Positions 17,587 through 27,092 are shown, numbered from the stretch's first letter. The stretch: 64,000 bases of DNA from Psychroflexus gondwanensis ACAM 44 (GCF_000355905.1 NZ_APLF01000005.1:186001-250000); one strand, 5' to 3'. Numbers and translations: made by a program. The notes: generated by a model not told the origin, from the sequence alone.

Positions 17587-18873
17587 ATGGATAAGACAAC
17601 GGTTGCAAAATACTTTTATGAGCTTCTCAAATCTAGTGGGTATTTTTCTGATTTTGCAGCTACTTATTTAAATGCTGCCCTCAACTTTTTGATCATTATT
17701 ATCTTGAGTTTTTTTTTATTTAAAATTTTGAGATATACAGCGCTAAGTATTTTACACAACTTAGCCACTAAAACCAAAACCAGCTTCGACGATTATTTGA
17801 TAAAAAATAGGGTCTTTGTTTATCTCTCTAATCTAGTTATTCTATTTATTATATACGAACTCATACCTGTTGTTCTTATTGATTTTACTGATTCTGAAAT
17901 TTATTTTGAAAAATTTATTGAGATTCTTATCACTTTTGTTGGGATTTGGATTGTAAGAAGTCTGCTATTGACATTTAAAGATTATTTAAGAACTTTCAAT
18001 TCTTTTAAAGATAAACCTATAGAGAGTTATATTCAAGTCTTTATGATCCTTGTCTGGGTCCTAGGAATTGTAGTTGTATTTTCAAAATTAACCGGAAAAC
18101 CACTTGTTGGTTTTTTAACCGCTCTTGGTGCATTTTCTGCTGTACTGCTTTTGATTTTTAAAGATACCATCTTAGGTTTTGTAGCGAGTATACAAGTAAC
18201 GGTGAACGACACCGTAAGACTCGGAGATTGGATTACCATGGAAAAGTATGGTGCAGATGGGGATGTTTTTGAAATCAATCTAGCTTCTGTAAAAATTAGA
18301 AATTTTGATAATACCATTACTACAATACCCACTTATTATCTGATTTCAGATTCGTTTAAAAACTGGCGTGGGATGAGTATTTCTGGCGGAAGACGAATAA
18401 AACGCTCGATCTTAATAAAAGCTAATAGCATTAAATTTCTAAATGAAGATGATATTGAAAACCTAAAAAAAATTAGACTTATTACAGACTATATTCAAAA
18501 TGCACAACAAGAAATTGATGAGTTTAATACCTCTCATACGATTGATAAATCCATATCCATCAACGGCAGAAACCAAACCAACTTTGGAGCCTTTAGAGTC
18601 TACGTGGATCGCTATTTAGAAAAGCATCCAGAAATCAATAAAGACATGATGATGATGACTCGACAATTGGCTCCTACTCCTGAAGGTATTCCTTTAGAAA
18701 TTTATGCCTTTTCAAAAGATAAAGTTTGGCAAAATTATGAACGCGTGATCGCAGGAATTTTTGATCACCTGCTTGCTTCAGTACCGTATTTTGATCTAGA
18801 ATGTTTTGAATCTCCGACCACCAAAGACATACAGAAGTTATCACCAAATTTCAAAGCTTCTGGTTCTAAATGA
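17587..18873 (+). CDS. mechanosensitive ion channel of the MscS family
   Basis: A 428-residue inner-membrane protein, protecting against hypo-osmotic shock by opening under tension. Four to five hydrophobic segments precede the conserved pore region (PLVGFLTALGAFSAVLLLIFKDTILGFVAS, about 170-200) and the beta domain (VNDTVRLGDWI then GDVFEINLASVKIRNFDNT). The large C-terminal domain (about 260-428) recalls the YbdG/MscM branch. The start at 17587 is fixed by the TAAATTTG box just upstream. The stop overlaps the next gene's ATG by 4 bases (ATGA), so channel and MFS carrier are translationally coupled. Confidence 0.92.
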   Translation: MDKTTVAKYFYELLKSSGYFSDFAATYLNAALNFLIIIILSFFLFKILRYTALSILHNLATKTKTSFDDYLIKNRVFVYLSNLVILFIIYELIPVVLIDFTDSEIYFEKFIEILITFVGIWIVRSLLLTFKDYLRTFNSFKDKPIESYIQVFMILVWVLGIVVVFSKLTGKPLVGFLTALGAFSAVLLLIFKDTILGFVASIQVTVNDTVRLGDWITMEKYGADGDVFEINLASVKIRNFDNTITTIPTYYLISDSFKNWRGMSISGGRRIKRSILIKANSIKFLNEDDIENLKKIRLITDYIQNAQQEIDEFNTSHTIDKSISINGRNQTNFGAFRVYVDRYLEKHPEINKDMMMMTRQLAPTPEGIPLEIYAFSKDKVWQNYERVIAGIFDHLLASVPYFDLECFESPTTKDIQKLSPNFKASGSK

Positions 18874-20081
18874 GAGACTTTATCTTCTTTATAAAGGGGA
18901 ATTTTAGAAAATTGAGTTTTGGCTGGATGTTAACTTTCTTGTCCAGTTTTGGTCAAACTTATTTGATATCCCTTTATGTGACAGAAATTTCCGCTGAATT
19001 TGCCATTACAGAAGGAAGCTTTGGAGCTATTTATGCCATTTGCACAGTGGCTGCTTCTTTTATCATGTTATCTGTGGGACATACCGTCGATCACATTTCT
19101 GTAAAAAAGGTTACGACCTTTACGATTTTGTGTTTGGCGTTTTCCTCCATATTGATGGGACTCTCCTACCACATCGCTTTTATTTTTATAGGTTTAATTG
19201 GTTTAAGGCTTACTGGCCAAGGGATGTTAAGTCATATTAGCATGACCATTCTATCCAAATTTTATGATGAAAATCGAGGGAAAGCAATCAGCTTTTCGAC
19301 GCTCGGTTTTTCTTCAGGTGAAATTGTTCTACCGCTATTGCTTACTTTAGTTATTGGCTGGTTTAACTGGAGATGGGCAATGATAGGTTCTGGTATCCTA
19401 CTCATTTTGTACTTAATACGACTATACTTTACCGACCTCACTCATTTCAATAAACAATTAAGCCGAGGAAGACCATCGTCCTTAAGTCTGATTAAAGATT
19501 TTGGTAGCATTGTAAACGACAAGCGATTTTTGATTTTAATGCCCACGAGTTTTGCTATAAGCTTCACCGTTACCGCTGTAATATTTTATCAATATGTTTT
19601 TGTAGACCAGAAAGGATGGTCTCCCCAATTATACGCAGCTTTTTTTACAGGATATGCAGTAACGCGATTGCTTTTTTCTTTAGCAGGAGGAGTTTGGGTA
19701 GATAAATTCTCAGCTAAAAAGATGTTCAGGTTCTATTTAATACCTCTTACTCTAGGTTTATTGGCTTTTGCAGTGATAAATAGTATTGCTGGAGCTCTTA
19801 TATTTTTACTTTTAATGGGAGTTACAGTTGGGATGTCCGGAACTATCAAGTCCTCCATATTAGCCGAAGTCTATGGCATTGAAAAACTTGGTGCTATACG
19901 AAGCTTATTTACTATGTTTATGGTAGTCAGTACAGCATTAGGTCCTTTAATTGTTGGATGGATGATTGACAGTGGGTACAGTATACAAACTATAATGCTG
20001 AGCTTATTTGGGTTCTTAGTAGTCTGTGCATTAAATGCTCAACGCATAAAAGGGATACAAACGACCGGAGTTCAAAGATAA
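18870..20081 (+). CDS. MFS transporter
   Basis: A 403-residue integral membrane protein with about 12 predicted helices. VDHISVKKV in the loop between helices 2 and 3 is a loose form of the DRxGRR-type signature; the second half repeats it as VDKFSAKKM. RLTGQGMLSHISMT resembles carriers of the monocarboxylate/oxalate-formate group, so an organic anion substrate is possible but unproven. It overlaps the MscS channel gene by 4 bases and must be co-expressed with it. Confidence 0.88.
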   Translation: MRDFIFFIKGNFRKLSFGWMLTFLSSFGQTYLISLYVTEISAEFAITEGSFGAIYAICTVAASFIMLSVGHTVDHISVKKVTTFTILCLAFSSILMGLSYHIAFIFIGLIGLRLTGQGMLSHISMTILSKFYDENRGKAISFSTLGFSSGEIVLPLLLTLVIGWFNWRWAMIGSGILLILYLIRLYFTDLTHFNKQLSRGRPSSLSLIKDFGSIVNDKRFLILMPTSFAISFTVTAVIFYQYVFVDQKGWSPQLYAAFFTGYAVTRLLFSLAGGVWVDKFSAKKMFRFYLIPLTLGLLAFAVINSIAGALIFLLLMGVTVGMSGTIKSSILAEVYGIEKLGAIRSLFTMFMVVSTALGPLIVGWMIDSGYSIQTIMLSLFGFLVVCALNAQRIKGIQTTGVQR

Positions 20082-20141
20082 TTTAACAAATACTTAATTT
20101 ATTTGATTAGTTAAAAATATGGTACAATTAAGCATAAACCT

Positions 20142-20149
20142 TACTTTTG
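20142..20149 (+). promoter_or_regulatory. -7 box of the VTT-domain gene
   Basis: A perfect TACTTTTG 9 bases before the ATG at 20159; the leader would be very short. Confidence 0.55.
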
Positions 20150-20158
20150 TGAGCTATT

Positions 20159-20779
20159 ATGAGCAAGAAAAATAAAAATCCTAACCGTAAATCTCATTGG
20201 AGATTATTACACCAGTATTATACTTATACAGGATTTTACAGTTTTTTAGGGAGGAGTTTGATAAAAGCAGCCCCCCCTATTTTTATTTTTATAGCTATCC
20301 TTTTAGGTATTCATTTTTTTGTCATCGATGTCAATACGATGTTGATTTACGTGACAGATAATTTTCCCCCAATTGGAGTATTTGCCATTTTCTTTGCTTC
20401 AGAATCTATTCTAGGGCTTATTCCTCCAGAGATTTTCATTGCTTGGTGTGGAAAATCAACTTATCCTTGGGGATTTCTCAGCATACTCGCGATACTTTCT
20501 TATTTCGGCGGGATCATTTCCTACTTTGTAGGTCGAGGAATTGCCAGCATCCCATCCGTTTTTGTGTTCTTGGAAGTAAAAATGTCCAAGCATATAAAAA
20601 ACATGAGGAAATGGGGCGGCATTCTTATTATTGCTGGAGCAATTCTTCCTTTGCCTTTTGCTATTGCTAGTATGTCTGCGGGGATAATCAAATTTCCTTT
20701 CGGAAGTTATTTGCTCTATGGAATTTTAAGATTACTCAGGTTTGCTATTTATGGTGCACTTATCTTTGGAGCCCTTTAA
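20159..20779 (+). CDS. VTT (DedA/SNARE-associated-like) membrane protein
   Basis: A 206-residue integral membrane protein. After a basic N-terminal tail come a helix (about 37-57) and the VTT-type core: ESILGLIPPEIFIAWCG, then GGIISYFVGRG, and the R-x-x-x-W-like RKWGGILIIAGAILPLPF segment with the glycine-proline pattern of DedA proteins. The family includes lipid scramblases and undecaprenyl-phosphate flippases; which role applies is not visible. Its TAA stop shares TTAA with the stop of the converging BCCT gene. Confidence 0.8.
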   Translation: MSKKNKNPNRKSHWRLLHQYYTYTGFYSFLGRSLIKAAPPIFIFIAILLGIHFFVIDVNTMLIYVTDNFPPIGVFAIFFASESILGLIPPEIFIAWCGKSTYPWGFLSILAILSYFGGIISYFVGRGIASIPSVFVFLEVKMSKHIKNMRKWGGILIIAGAILPLPFAIASMSAGIIKFPFGSYLLYGILRLLRFAIYGALIFGAL

Positions 20780-22389
20780 CTATCCTTCGAAAACTTATCA
20801 TCAGTTTTATGAGAGTGTTCTAATCCGTTTTCATTATTTACTTTTGAATTAGCTTGTTTTTCCTTTTTTATAAAATCTTCTTTTAAACCTAAAAACAGGG
20901 AGTAGCACATTACAAATAAAATTACTGTAAAAGGAAGAGCTGATACTATAGAAGCGGTTTGAAGAGCTTCCAGCCCTCCTCCTATTAGCAATACGGCAGC
21001 TATAGCTCCTTCTATAACGGCCCAAAATACTCTTTGGCCCACAGGAGCATCTATCTTCCCTCCACTCGTTAAACTATCTATAACTAGCGACCCTGAATCT
21101 GAAGAAGTCACAAAAAAACTAACTATTAAAATTATAGCAACCAAGTTGAGAACGAGTGTAAAAGGATAATTTTCAAAAAATGCAAATAATGATATATCGA
21201 CATTGGTATTGACAGCTTCCAAAACAGAATTATCTCCTAACAGAACATCGTTAATGGCAGCGCTACCAAAGGCAGTCATCCAAAAAAAGATAACAAGTGT
21301 AGGTAAAAACAAAACACTAAAAATAAATTCTCGTATCTGTCTTCCTTTAGAAATTCTAGCGATAAACATACCCACAAATGGGGACCAAGCGATCCACCAT
21401 CCCCAATATGTGACTGTCCAAGGCATTTGCCAATTGTCCTGTGAATAGGTTTCTGTCCAAGTGGATAGCTCGATAAAATCGCCTAAGTAAGCTCCTATGT
21501 TCTGAACGTAAGACTTGAAAATAAAAAGTGTTGGACCAAGGAAAAGGACTAAAAGCAGAAGTACTAATGCTATTCTAATATTCCACTCGCTTAGCACTTT
21601 GATACCTTTATGAATACCTAAGACTACAGAACCCGTGGCAATGAGAGTAATTCCTGCTATCAAAAGAACTTGTGTGGTAATGGTATCTGGAAAGCCAAAT
21701 ACATAATTAAGCCCTGCAGAAACTTGCTTAACGCCATAGCCTAAAGACGTAGCCAAACCAAAAAGCGTAGCTAAAACAGCAAATATGTCTATAATATCTC
21801 CCCATATTCCATATATTTTCTCCTTTAAAAAGGGATAAAATACAGAGCGAAGTGTTAGCGGTAATCCCCGCGTATAAGTGAAATAAGCAAGTGATAGTCC
21901 TACTAAAGCATACACCGCCCAAATGTGAATTCCCCAGTGCAAATAGGTATATTGCATGGCTTGTCGTGCTGCTTCTGCGTTTCCTCCTTCGCCGAAAGGT
22001 GGATTAGAAAAATGGGTTAAAGGTTCTGAGACACTGAAATATAGCAGGCCTATTCCCATCCCTGCACTAAAAAGCATAGAAAACCACGATATTTTTTTAA
22101 ACTCAGGTTTAGCATGTTCTCCTCCAATCTTCAATGTCCCATATTTGCTAAGGGCGATGTATAGGATAAATACAAGAAAAAAATTAACCCCAAGAATATA
22201 AAACCATCCTCCATTTTCAGTCACGTAAAGCTGAGTAGCATTGAAAAAAGATTTCGCAGAGTCTTTATAAACTAAGGTCAAAACAATCGATAAGAAAATT
22301 AAAAAAGCGGATGTAAAAAATACTCGTCCGTTGAGTTTCAAACCAAAAATTGACTTTTTTTCATCACTCCTTTCAACTTTATTAGGCAT
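20776..22389 (-). CDS. BCCT family betaine/carnitine/choline transporter
   Basis: A 537-residue secondary carrier with 12 predicted membrane segments. The BCCT signature is complete: TYWGWWIAWSPFVGMFIARISKGR-like region at about 332-355 with the substrate-box tryptophans, and SAGMGIGLLYFSVSEP in helix 3. It should import a quaternary ammonium compatible solute such as glycine betaine with sodium, which fits a salt-exposed organism. The cytoplasmic C-terminus (about 45 residues) is charged. No betaine-synthesis gene adjoins. A terminator separates it from the upstream helicase gene, so its own promoter should lie in or near 22390-22405, where I see no consensus box. Confidence 0.95.
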   Translation of the reverse strand: MPNKVERSDEKKSIFGLKLNGRVFFTSAFLIFLSIVLTLVYKDSAKSFFNATQLYVTENGGWFYILGVNFFLVFILYIALSKYGTLKIGGEHAKPEFKKISWFSMLFSAGMGIGLLYFSVSEPLTHFSNPPFGEGGNAEAARQAMQYTYLHWGIHIWAVYALVGLSLAYFTYTRGLPLTLRSVFYPFLKEKIYGIWGDIIDIFAVLATLFGLATSLGYGVKQVSAGLNYVFGFPDTITTQVLLIAGITLIATGSVVLGIHKGIKVLSEWNIRIALVLLLLVLFLGPTLFIFKSYVQNIGAYLGDFIELSTWTETYSQDNWQMPWTVTYWGWWIAWSPFVGMFIARISKGRQIREFIFSVLFLPTLVIFFWMTAFGSAAINDVLLGDNSVLEAVNTNVDISLFAFFENYPFTLVLNLVAIILIVSFFVTSSDSGSLVIDSLTSGGKIDAPVGQRVFWAVIEGAIAAVLLIGGGLEALQTASIVSALPFTVILFVMCYSLFLGLKEDFIKKEKQANSKVNNENGLEHSHKTDDKFSKDS

Positions 22390-22405
22390 TTGGTGAGGTT
22401 TTAAA

Positions 22406-22441
22406 TAACTAAAGGCTGTGTGACAACACAGCCTTTAGTTA
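22406..22441 (-). terminator. intrinsic terminator after the helicase gene
   Basis: A perfect 15-bp stem (22406-22420 with 22427-22441) and 6-base loop between the helicase stop and the BCCT start; the T-tract on the minus strand is short. Confidence 0.85.
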
Positions 22442-22454
22442 GTCGTTTTATAAG

Positions 22455-23954
22455 TTAATCCATAAAGTGGTCATTTATTTTCACTCTCAGCTTACGCACG
22501 TAATCTTCGAAAAGCCAATCCCTGTAGTTTTTTGTATTGTTGATGATGCAATTGGAATAACGCTTTATCCGATCTTTAATATCGTCTTTAAGTTCTCTAG
22601 CTAGAATTCTTGCATCAAATACATCTTCAGAATTTTCTGCACACATTTTAGCATGTTGCATTATCGACTCTTCTAGGACAAGTTTAGATTTATCACCATT
22701 ATTGACTGTTTCATTATACCGTCGCCTAATGTCGAAGGTAATGTCTTCAGAATTTTTGAACATCTGCCTTACTTCATCGGGCATTTCATATTTAAAGTTG
22801 AGCTCAATATCTTCATCCGAAACCATATTATCTAAGAAATAATCTGGATTTTCAAAAATAAGCTGCCAATCTACTGGAGCATCCCAAGGTCCAAACCTAG
22901 CGATATTGTTACCAAGATCAATAACATTGAAGATGTCTTTATGTGGAAGTTTCCGAGATCCACGTCCAATCATTTGGAAGTATAACGTCAGAGATTTTGT
23001 TGCCCTATTAAGGATGATATTTTCTACAGTAGGTTCATCAAAACCTGTTGTAAGAATACTCACCGAAGTAAGAATGGCATCTGGTTTTTCCCTAAACCAT
23101 TTTAAAATTGCTTTTCGCTCTTTTCGATTATGTGTGTTATCTAAGTGCTTTATTTCGTAACCAGCATCTTTGAAAGTTTGATATACGTACCAAGAGGTGT
23201 TGATTCCGTTATTAAAGATCAACGTTTTCTTTCCCTTACACTTTTCTTCATAAGCTTGGATAAGTTTCTCTTGCATATCCAGGTTGGTGTAGAGGTCTTC
23301 AGAAGATTTAACCGTGTAATCTCCAGTAATTCCCACTTGAAGGGAACCAAGCCCAACGTCGTAATTAAACATTTTGGCCTCAGCCAAGAAGCCCTTTTCA
23401 ATAAGCGACGAAATGGAGTTGCCAACAATCAATTCTTCATAATTCCTATGCATAGGAAGCTTAATGTTGGAACTTAAAGGGGTAGCAGTCACTCCAAGGA
23501 TAAATGCTTTTTCTAGGTATTTAAAAAGCTTAGTAAATGAATTGTAGTGTGCTTCATCAATAATTGCTAAGCCAACATTTTTCATATTTAACTTCTCCTC
23601 ATTCAACCTGTTGTTTAAGGTTTCTACCATGGCAACAAAACACATGTATTCGTTATCATCGGAAAGTTCTTTGACTTTAGAATTGATAATTTTATTTTGC
23701 ACACCAAAGCCCTCTAACATATCCGAGGTTTGTTTGCAGAGCTCTATTCTATGCGTAAGGACAATGACTTTCTTTCCTGTTTTTTCGATATATCGTCTCA
23801 CGATTTCAGAAAAAACCACAGTTTTGCCTCCGCCTGTAGGCAGTTGATATAAGAGGTTGAAGTTATCTGGACAGTTCTCTATCTTATCAAAAATCTTTTG
23901 TAGATCACTTTCTTGATAACCGTATAAACTTTTTTCAGCAGTATTTTCAAGCAT
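22455..23954 (-). CDS. superfamily 2 DEAD/DEAH-box helicase
   Basis: A 499-residue helicase-like ATPase. Motif I PTGGGKT (about 37-43), motif II DEAH, motif III-like VTATPL, and the C-terminal helicase domain with TTGFDEP and motif VI QMIGRGSR are intact, as in the restriction-enzyme-subunit/ComFA-like SF2 group. There is no nuclease or methyltransferase domain and no restriction gene nearby, so it looks like a stand-alone DNA or RNA helicase. The ATG at 23954 is chosen because an in-frame TTG at 23999 lies within the TATTTTTG promoter box and could not be on the mRNA. Confidence 0.9.
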   Translation of the reverse strand: MLENTAEKSLYGYQESDLQKIFDKIENCPDNFNLLYQLPTGGGKTVVFSEIVRRYIEKTGKKVIVLTHRIELCKQTSDMLEGFGVQNKIINSKVKELSDDNEYMCFVAMVETLNNRLNEEKLNMKNVGLAIIDEAHYNSFTKLFKYLEKAFILGVTATPLSSNIKLPMHRNYEELIVGNSISSLIEKGFLAEAKMFNYDVGLGSLQVGITGDYTVKSSEDLYTNLDMQEKLIQAYEEKCKGKKTLIFNNGINTSWYVYQTFKDAGYEIKHLDNTHNRKERKAILKWFREKPDAILTSVSILTTGFDEPTVENIILNRATKSLTLYFQMIGRGSRKLPHKDIFNVIDLGNNIARFGPWDAPVDWQLIFENPDYFLDNMVSDEDIELNFKYEMPDEVRQMFKNSEDITFDIRRRYNETVNNGDKSKLVLEESIMQHAKMCAENSEDVFDARILARELKDDIKDRIKRYSNCIINNTKNYRDWLFEDYVRKLRVKINDHFMD

Positions 23955-23996
23955 AAAATTCCTTGAGTTGAGGGGTGATTTAAATTTTAAGATTCG

Positions 23997-24004
23997 CAAA
24001 AATA
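23997..24004 (-). promoter_or_regulatory. -7 box of the helicase gene
   Basis: A perfect TATTTTTG on the minus strand, 42 bases before the ATG at 23954. Confidence 0.6.
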
Positions 24005-24153
24005 AGGAGATTAAAGGGTTTAAGGAAATATTTTAGCAAATTATAAACTAAAAACAAGTACTTTTTGGCTTTGATCATTCTTCTGATTTACCTTTAGATC
24101 AAGTTATTTTCAAAAATAGTATTGACAAGCACTCATATATATAAACTAAAAAT

Positions 24154-24161
24154 TATTTTTG
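24154..24161 (+). promoter_or_regulatory. -7 box of the TTG-start gene and yebC
   Basis: A perfect TATTTTTG 25 bases before the TTG at 24187. Confidence 0.6.
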
Positions 24162-24186
24162 CATAGCAACTCTAAAATCAAAAACC

Positions 24187-24570
24187 TTGGAAAATAAAAA
24201 AGCAACAAAACTTATTGAATCTATTGTAAAGGATCTTGAATCCAATCAAATCGTTACAGACGATGTGGTGGAAATGGTAAAACAACTAAGACCTTTTGCA
24301 GTTGAAGAAAGCTTACCAGTAGTTGCTAAAACACTTAGACTAGTGTGTGAGCACATTGAAGAAAACGAAGTTTTTGCGATACCTATACCTCAGGATGAGC
24401 CCTTAACAGATGAAGAAACTGGAGAGGATATTGAACCTGAAGCTTCTGAAATTATCACTGGTTCTGATAGCTTACTCTATTTAATCAATTTGATTAAAAA
24501 GTCTGAAAATCCAGCGAACAAGGCTGAAATAAGAGAATATAATCGCAAAATGGAAGCATTTGCTGAATAA
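24187..24570 (+). CDS. small acidic protein of unknown function
   Basis: A 127-residue acidic, mostly helical soluble protein starting at TTG. Translation reads MENKKATKLIE; no ATG exists further in that keeps the N-terminal helix, and the promoter box 25 bases upstream excludes starts further out. A helix with KLIESIVKDLES and VVEMVKQLRPF is followed by an acidic linker (PIPQDEPLTDEETGEDIEPE) and a second helical part. I do not recognise a named family. It is 8 bases upstream of the YebC-family gene and clearly co-transcribed with it. Confidence 0.8.
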   Translation: MENKKATKLIESIVKDLESNQIVTDDVVEMVKQLRPFAVEESLPVVAKTLRLVCEHIEENEVFAIPIPQDEPLTDEETGEDIEPEASEIITGSDSLLYLINLIKKSENPANKAEIREYNRKMEAFAE

Positions 24571-24578
24571 GACATTGT

Positions 24579-25289
24579 ATGGGAAGAGCATTTGAATTTA
24601 GAAAAGCTAGAAAAATGAAGCGGTGGTCTGCTATGGCCAAAACTTTTACACGTCTTGGAAAAGACATTGTAATGGCGGTAAAAGAAGGAGGACCCGATCC
24701 GGAGACCAATGCCAAGTTGAGAGCTGTTATTCAAAATGCCAAAGCCGCCAACATGCCAAAAGATAATGTTGAGCGGGCCATAAAAAGAGCTTCAGATAAA
24801 AGTTTAGGGGATTATAAAACAGTGCTTTACGAAGGCTACGCTCCTCACGGTATTGCCATATTGGTTGAAACAGCTACAGATAATACCAACAGGACGGTTG
24901 CAAATGTGCGATCTTATTTTAACAAGTGTAACGGAAACCTAGGAACATCTGGGTCTGTTGAATTCATGTTCGACCATACTTGTAATTTCAGAATAAGCTC
25001 TGAGGGTAAGGATGTGGAAGAGCTAGAGTTAGAAATGATCGACTTTGGTGCTGAAGAAGTGTTTGAGGATGAAGACGGAATAATGATTTATGCTCCCTTT
25101 CAAAATTTTGGAGATATCCAGAAGCACTTTGAGGAGAGTCATATTGAAATTCTAACTTCTGGATTTGATAGAATTCCTCAAGTAACAAAAGGCTTGAGTG
25201 AAGGAGAAAAAGAAGATGTCGATAAGCTCTTAGAAAAAATTGAAGAAGATGATGATGTGCAAAACGTTTACCATACAATGGAAGAGTAA
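24579..25289 (+). CDS. YebC/PmpR family protein
   Basis: A 236-residue protein of the widely conserved YebC family. The N-terminal helical domain has MKRWSAMAKTFTRLGKDI and the motif KAANMPKDNVERAIKRA (about 52-68); the central domain begins with YEGYAPHG, followed by TDNTNRT and a long acidic C-terminal domain ending in VQNVYHTME. Family members are described as DNA-binding regulators and more recently as ribosome-associated factors helping translation of proline stretches; which applies here is not visible. A terminator follows. Confidence 0.94.
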   Translation: MGRAFEFRKARKMKRWSAMAKTFTRLGKDIVMAVKEGGPDPETNAKLRAVIQNAKAANMPKDNVERAIKRASDKSLGDYKTVLYEGYAPHGIAILVETATDNTNRTVANVRSYFNKCNGNLGTSGSVEFMFDHTCNFRISSEGKDVEELELEMIDFGAEEVFEDEDGIMIYAPFQNFGDIQKHFEESHIEILTSGFDRIPQVTKGLSEGEKEDVDKLLEKIEEDDDVQNVYHTMEE

Positions 25290-25292
25290 TAA

Positions 25293-25320
25293 AAAAGGCC
25301 AGATGAATATCTAGCCTTTT
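25293..25320. terminator. bidirectional intrinsic terminator
   Basis: AAAAGGC and GCCTTTT bracket a second paired segment AGAT/ATCT with one C-A mismatch, between the converging YebC and Lrp genes; A/T tracts on both sides. Confidence 0.82.
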
Positions 25321-25345
25321 AATTTATAATGTAGGTTGGAAACCG

Positions 25346-25828
25346 TTACATATTTTCAAAAATAGATTTCATCAACCTCGTTTTATCATTAAGACTTTCC
25401 TCCATTGAAATCATGGTTTCTGTTCTGCTTACTCCATCTATATCATCAATAAGGAAAATGATGTTTTTGGCATGCTCAGTATTCTTAGCTCTAATCTTGC
25501 AAAACAAATTGAATTTCCCAGTAGTCACGTGAGCGACAGTTATATTTGGGATTTCTTCAATTCTATTCAGTACAAATTGAGTTTGAGATGTTTTTTCTAG
25601 AAAAATACCAACATAAGCTATAAACGTGTAGCCTAATTTTTTGTAGTTTAAGGTTAACGAAGAACCAACGATGATTCCACTTTCCTCCATTTTTTTGACT
25701 CTTACATGTACAGTTCCTGCAGATATATCTAATTTTTTTGCAATATCAGTAAAAGGCGTACGTGTGTTATCAATTAGCATATTAAGAATCTGGTGATCAG
25801 TCTCGTCTAACTTGAGTTTTCCTTTCAT
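25346..25828 (-). CDS. Lrp/AsnC family transcriptional regulator
   Basis: A 160-residue regulator. The N-terminal winged helix-turn-helix (LDETDHQILNMLIDNTRTPFTDIAKKLDISAGTVHVR, about 7-45) is the AsnC type, and the C-terminal RAM ligand-sensing domain (about 70-145) includes AHVTTGKFNLFCKI. Such proteins form octamers and sense amino acids or related effectors; the ligand is not visible. It is divergent from nothing close by: the M14 peptidase gene lies upstream on the same strand with 85 AT-rich bases in between that carry its own promoter box. Confidence 0.93.
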   Translation of the reverse strand: MKGKLKLDETDHQILNMLIDNTRTPFTDIAKKLDISAGTVHVRVKKMEESGIIVGSSLTLNYKKLGYTFIAYVGIFLEKTSQTQFVLNRIEEIPNITVAHVTTGKFNLFCKIRAKNTEHAKNIIFLIDDIDGVSRTETMISMEESLNDKTRLMKSIFENM

Positions 25829-25857
25829 TTGTGAATTATATTATATTTAATAAAAAT

Positions 25858-25865
25858 CAAAAATA
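25858..25865 (-). promoter_or_regulatory. -7 box of the Lrp-family gene
   Basis: A perfect TATTTTTG on the minus strand, 29 bases before the ATG. Confidence 0.55.
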
Positions 25866-25913
25866 ATCAATATTTCTGATTAAAAAGGAAAGATTAATCA
25901 AAATCTTTATTAA

Positions 25914-27065
25914 TTAGATAACGAAAACGTTATCGTTGACTTTAAATGACGATAAAACATCACCCACTTTTAAGGAAAAATGCTTTTCCAAAATCAAAGA
26001 TTGTCCATCTACATTGATTTCACGGTGGGCAAAGAAAGGTATATTTTTTTCAATTTTTTCAATAAAAGGAACAAAGTTTATATGTTCATCTTCCACCACT
26101 TCCTTATATTGAATAACAATATCCTTTATAGTAGAATCTTCACTTTTCACATTTCGAACAATCACATCATTAAAGAGTTTTTTATTCTCCGGAATTTCAA
26201 AGTAGACGTCAATTAATTGGTCTTCAACATCAAGGCAAATATCTTGAACCATTTTCAGTAAGGCTAAGAAAATATATTTCCTAGTTTCTTCTCGTGCATA
26301 ATCATTAGGAAAGTGTCCAGCCTCAAATAAGATAGTTGGAGTCCCTTGAGCCTGAAAAAAATCACCTATAAAGTTTAAATTAAAACTATCGTCGTAGCGT
26401 CCTATTTGATTTGGAATAAACTTTTCTAGCATAAGACTTGCAGAAGCAATTAAACTCATAGACTTCTTTCTAGTGACATTGAGTCCTCTTTCTTCATTAA
26501 AGGAAGGGGATAAAAAAGAAACTGTTGCAGGAAAAGGATTGGTACCCGCACTAAAAATAGTCCTTTGATCATGCATATTAAAACAAAAATCAGGTTGAAA
26601 CTCAGTGTAGACTCTGTTCAATAATTGACTTTCTAATTGAGTTCGACTAGAGGCATCGCGATTTAAATCTACTAAATTTGCATTAGCTCTCGTATATCTT
26701 ACTGCACCATCTGGATTCAAAACAGGGATGATAACAAAACTACAGAGTTCAAAAATGGAATCGGTAATATCTTTATATAGGCTAAAGAAATTAAGTAAAT
26801 CCAAAACAGCCTTTGTTGTTGTGGTTTCATTACCGTGCATTTGAGACCAAATTAAAATCTTTCTAGACCCCTGACCTAAATGAAATGAAGAGATAATTCT
26901 ATCTTCTTCTGAATAGCCTTCGTTATTGATTTTAAATTTATGAGAGATGGCTTTAAACTCCTTGATTAAATCCTCCTCCTTTAAATATCGACCCCGCAAA
27001 GACGAAACTTTGAAATGAGAATAATCTTCTAATAACTGAGTAAAATCTAGTGTGTCTAATTTCAT
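25914..27065 (-). CDS. M14 family zinc carboxypeptidase-like protein
   Basis: A 383-residue peptidase-like protein. Zinc-ligand motif HGNET (His and Glu), NRDAS downstream, the third ligand in NMHDQR and the catalytic Glu in FEAGH make a complete M14 active site. There is no signal peptide with the start at 27065, so a cytoplasmic substrate such as a peptide or peptidoglycan fragment is likely. The C-terminal 100 residues form an additional beta-rich domain. The ATG at 27065 is chosen because a TACATTTG -7 box lies 6 bases upstream; the longer in-frame TTG start at 27107 would be outside the mRNA. Palindromes at its promoter link it to the XRE regulator at 27361. Confidence 0.88.
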   Translation of the reverse strand: MKLDTLDFTQLLEDYSHFKVSSLRGRYLKEEDLIKEFKAISHKFKINNEGYSEEDRIISSFHLGQGSRKILIWSQMHGNETTTTKAVLDLLNFFSLYKDITDSIFELCSFVIIPVLNPDGAVRYTRANANLVDLNRDASSRTQLESQLLNRVYTEFQPDFCFNMHDQRTIFSAGTNPFPATVSFLSPSFNEERGLNVTRKKSMSLIASASLMLEKFIPNQIGRYDDSFNLNFIGDFFQAQGTPTILFEAGHFPNDYAREETRKYIFLALLKMVQDICLDVEDQLIDVYFEIPENKKLFNDVIVRNVKSEDSTIKDIVIQYKEVVEDEHINFVPFIEKIEKNIPFFAHREINVDGQSLILEKHFSLKVGDVLSSFKVNDNVFVI

Positions 27066-27079
27066 GTTTACAAATGTAT
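27066..27079. promoter_or_regulatory. palindrome overlapping the M14 gene -7 box
   Basis: TACAAATGTA symmetry within GTTTACAAATGTAT. Read on the minus strand it contains a perfect -7 box TACATTTG (27078-27071), ending just before the ATG at 27065. A bound regulator would block the promoter. Confidence 0.6.
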
Positions 27080-27092
27080 AAAAACTAAAATA

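Noticed and set aside
22455-23954. Helicase as part of a restriction or defence system
   Set aside because: No methyltransferase, nuclease, specificity subunit or other defence gene adjoins; neighbours are BCCT and the YebC pair.
23955-23999. Longer helicase beginning at the in-frame TTG at 23999
   Set aside because: That TTG is part of the TATTTTTG promoter box, so it would not be transcribed.
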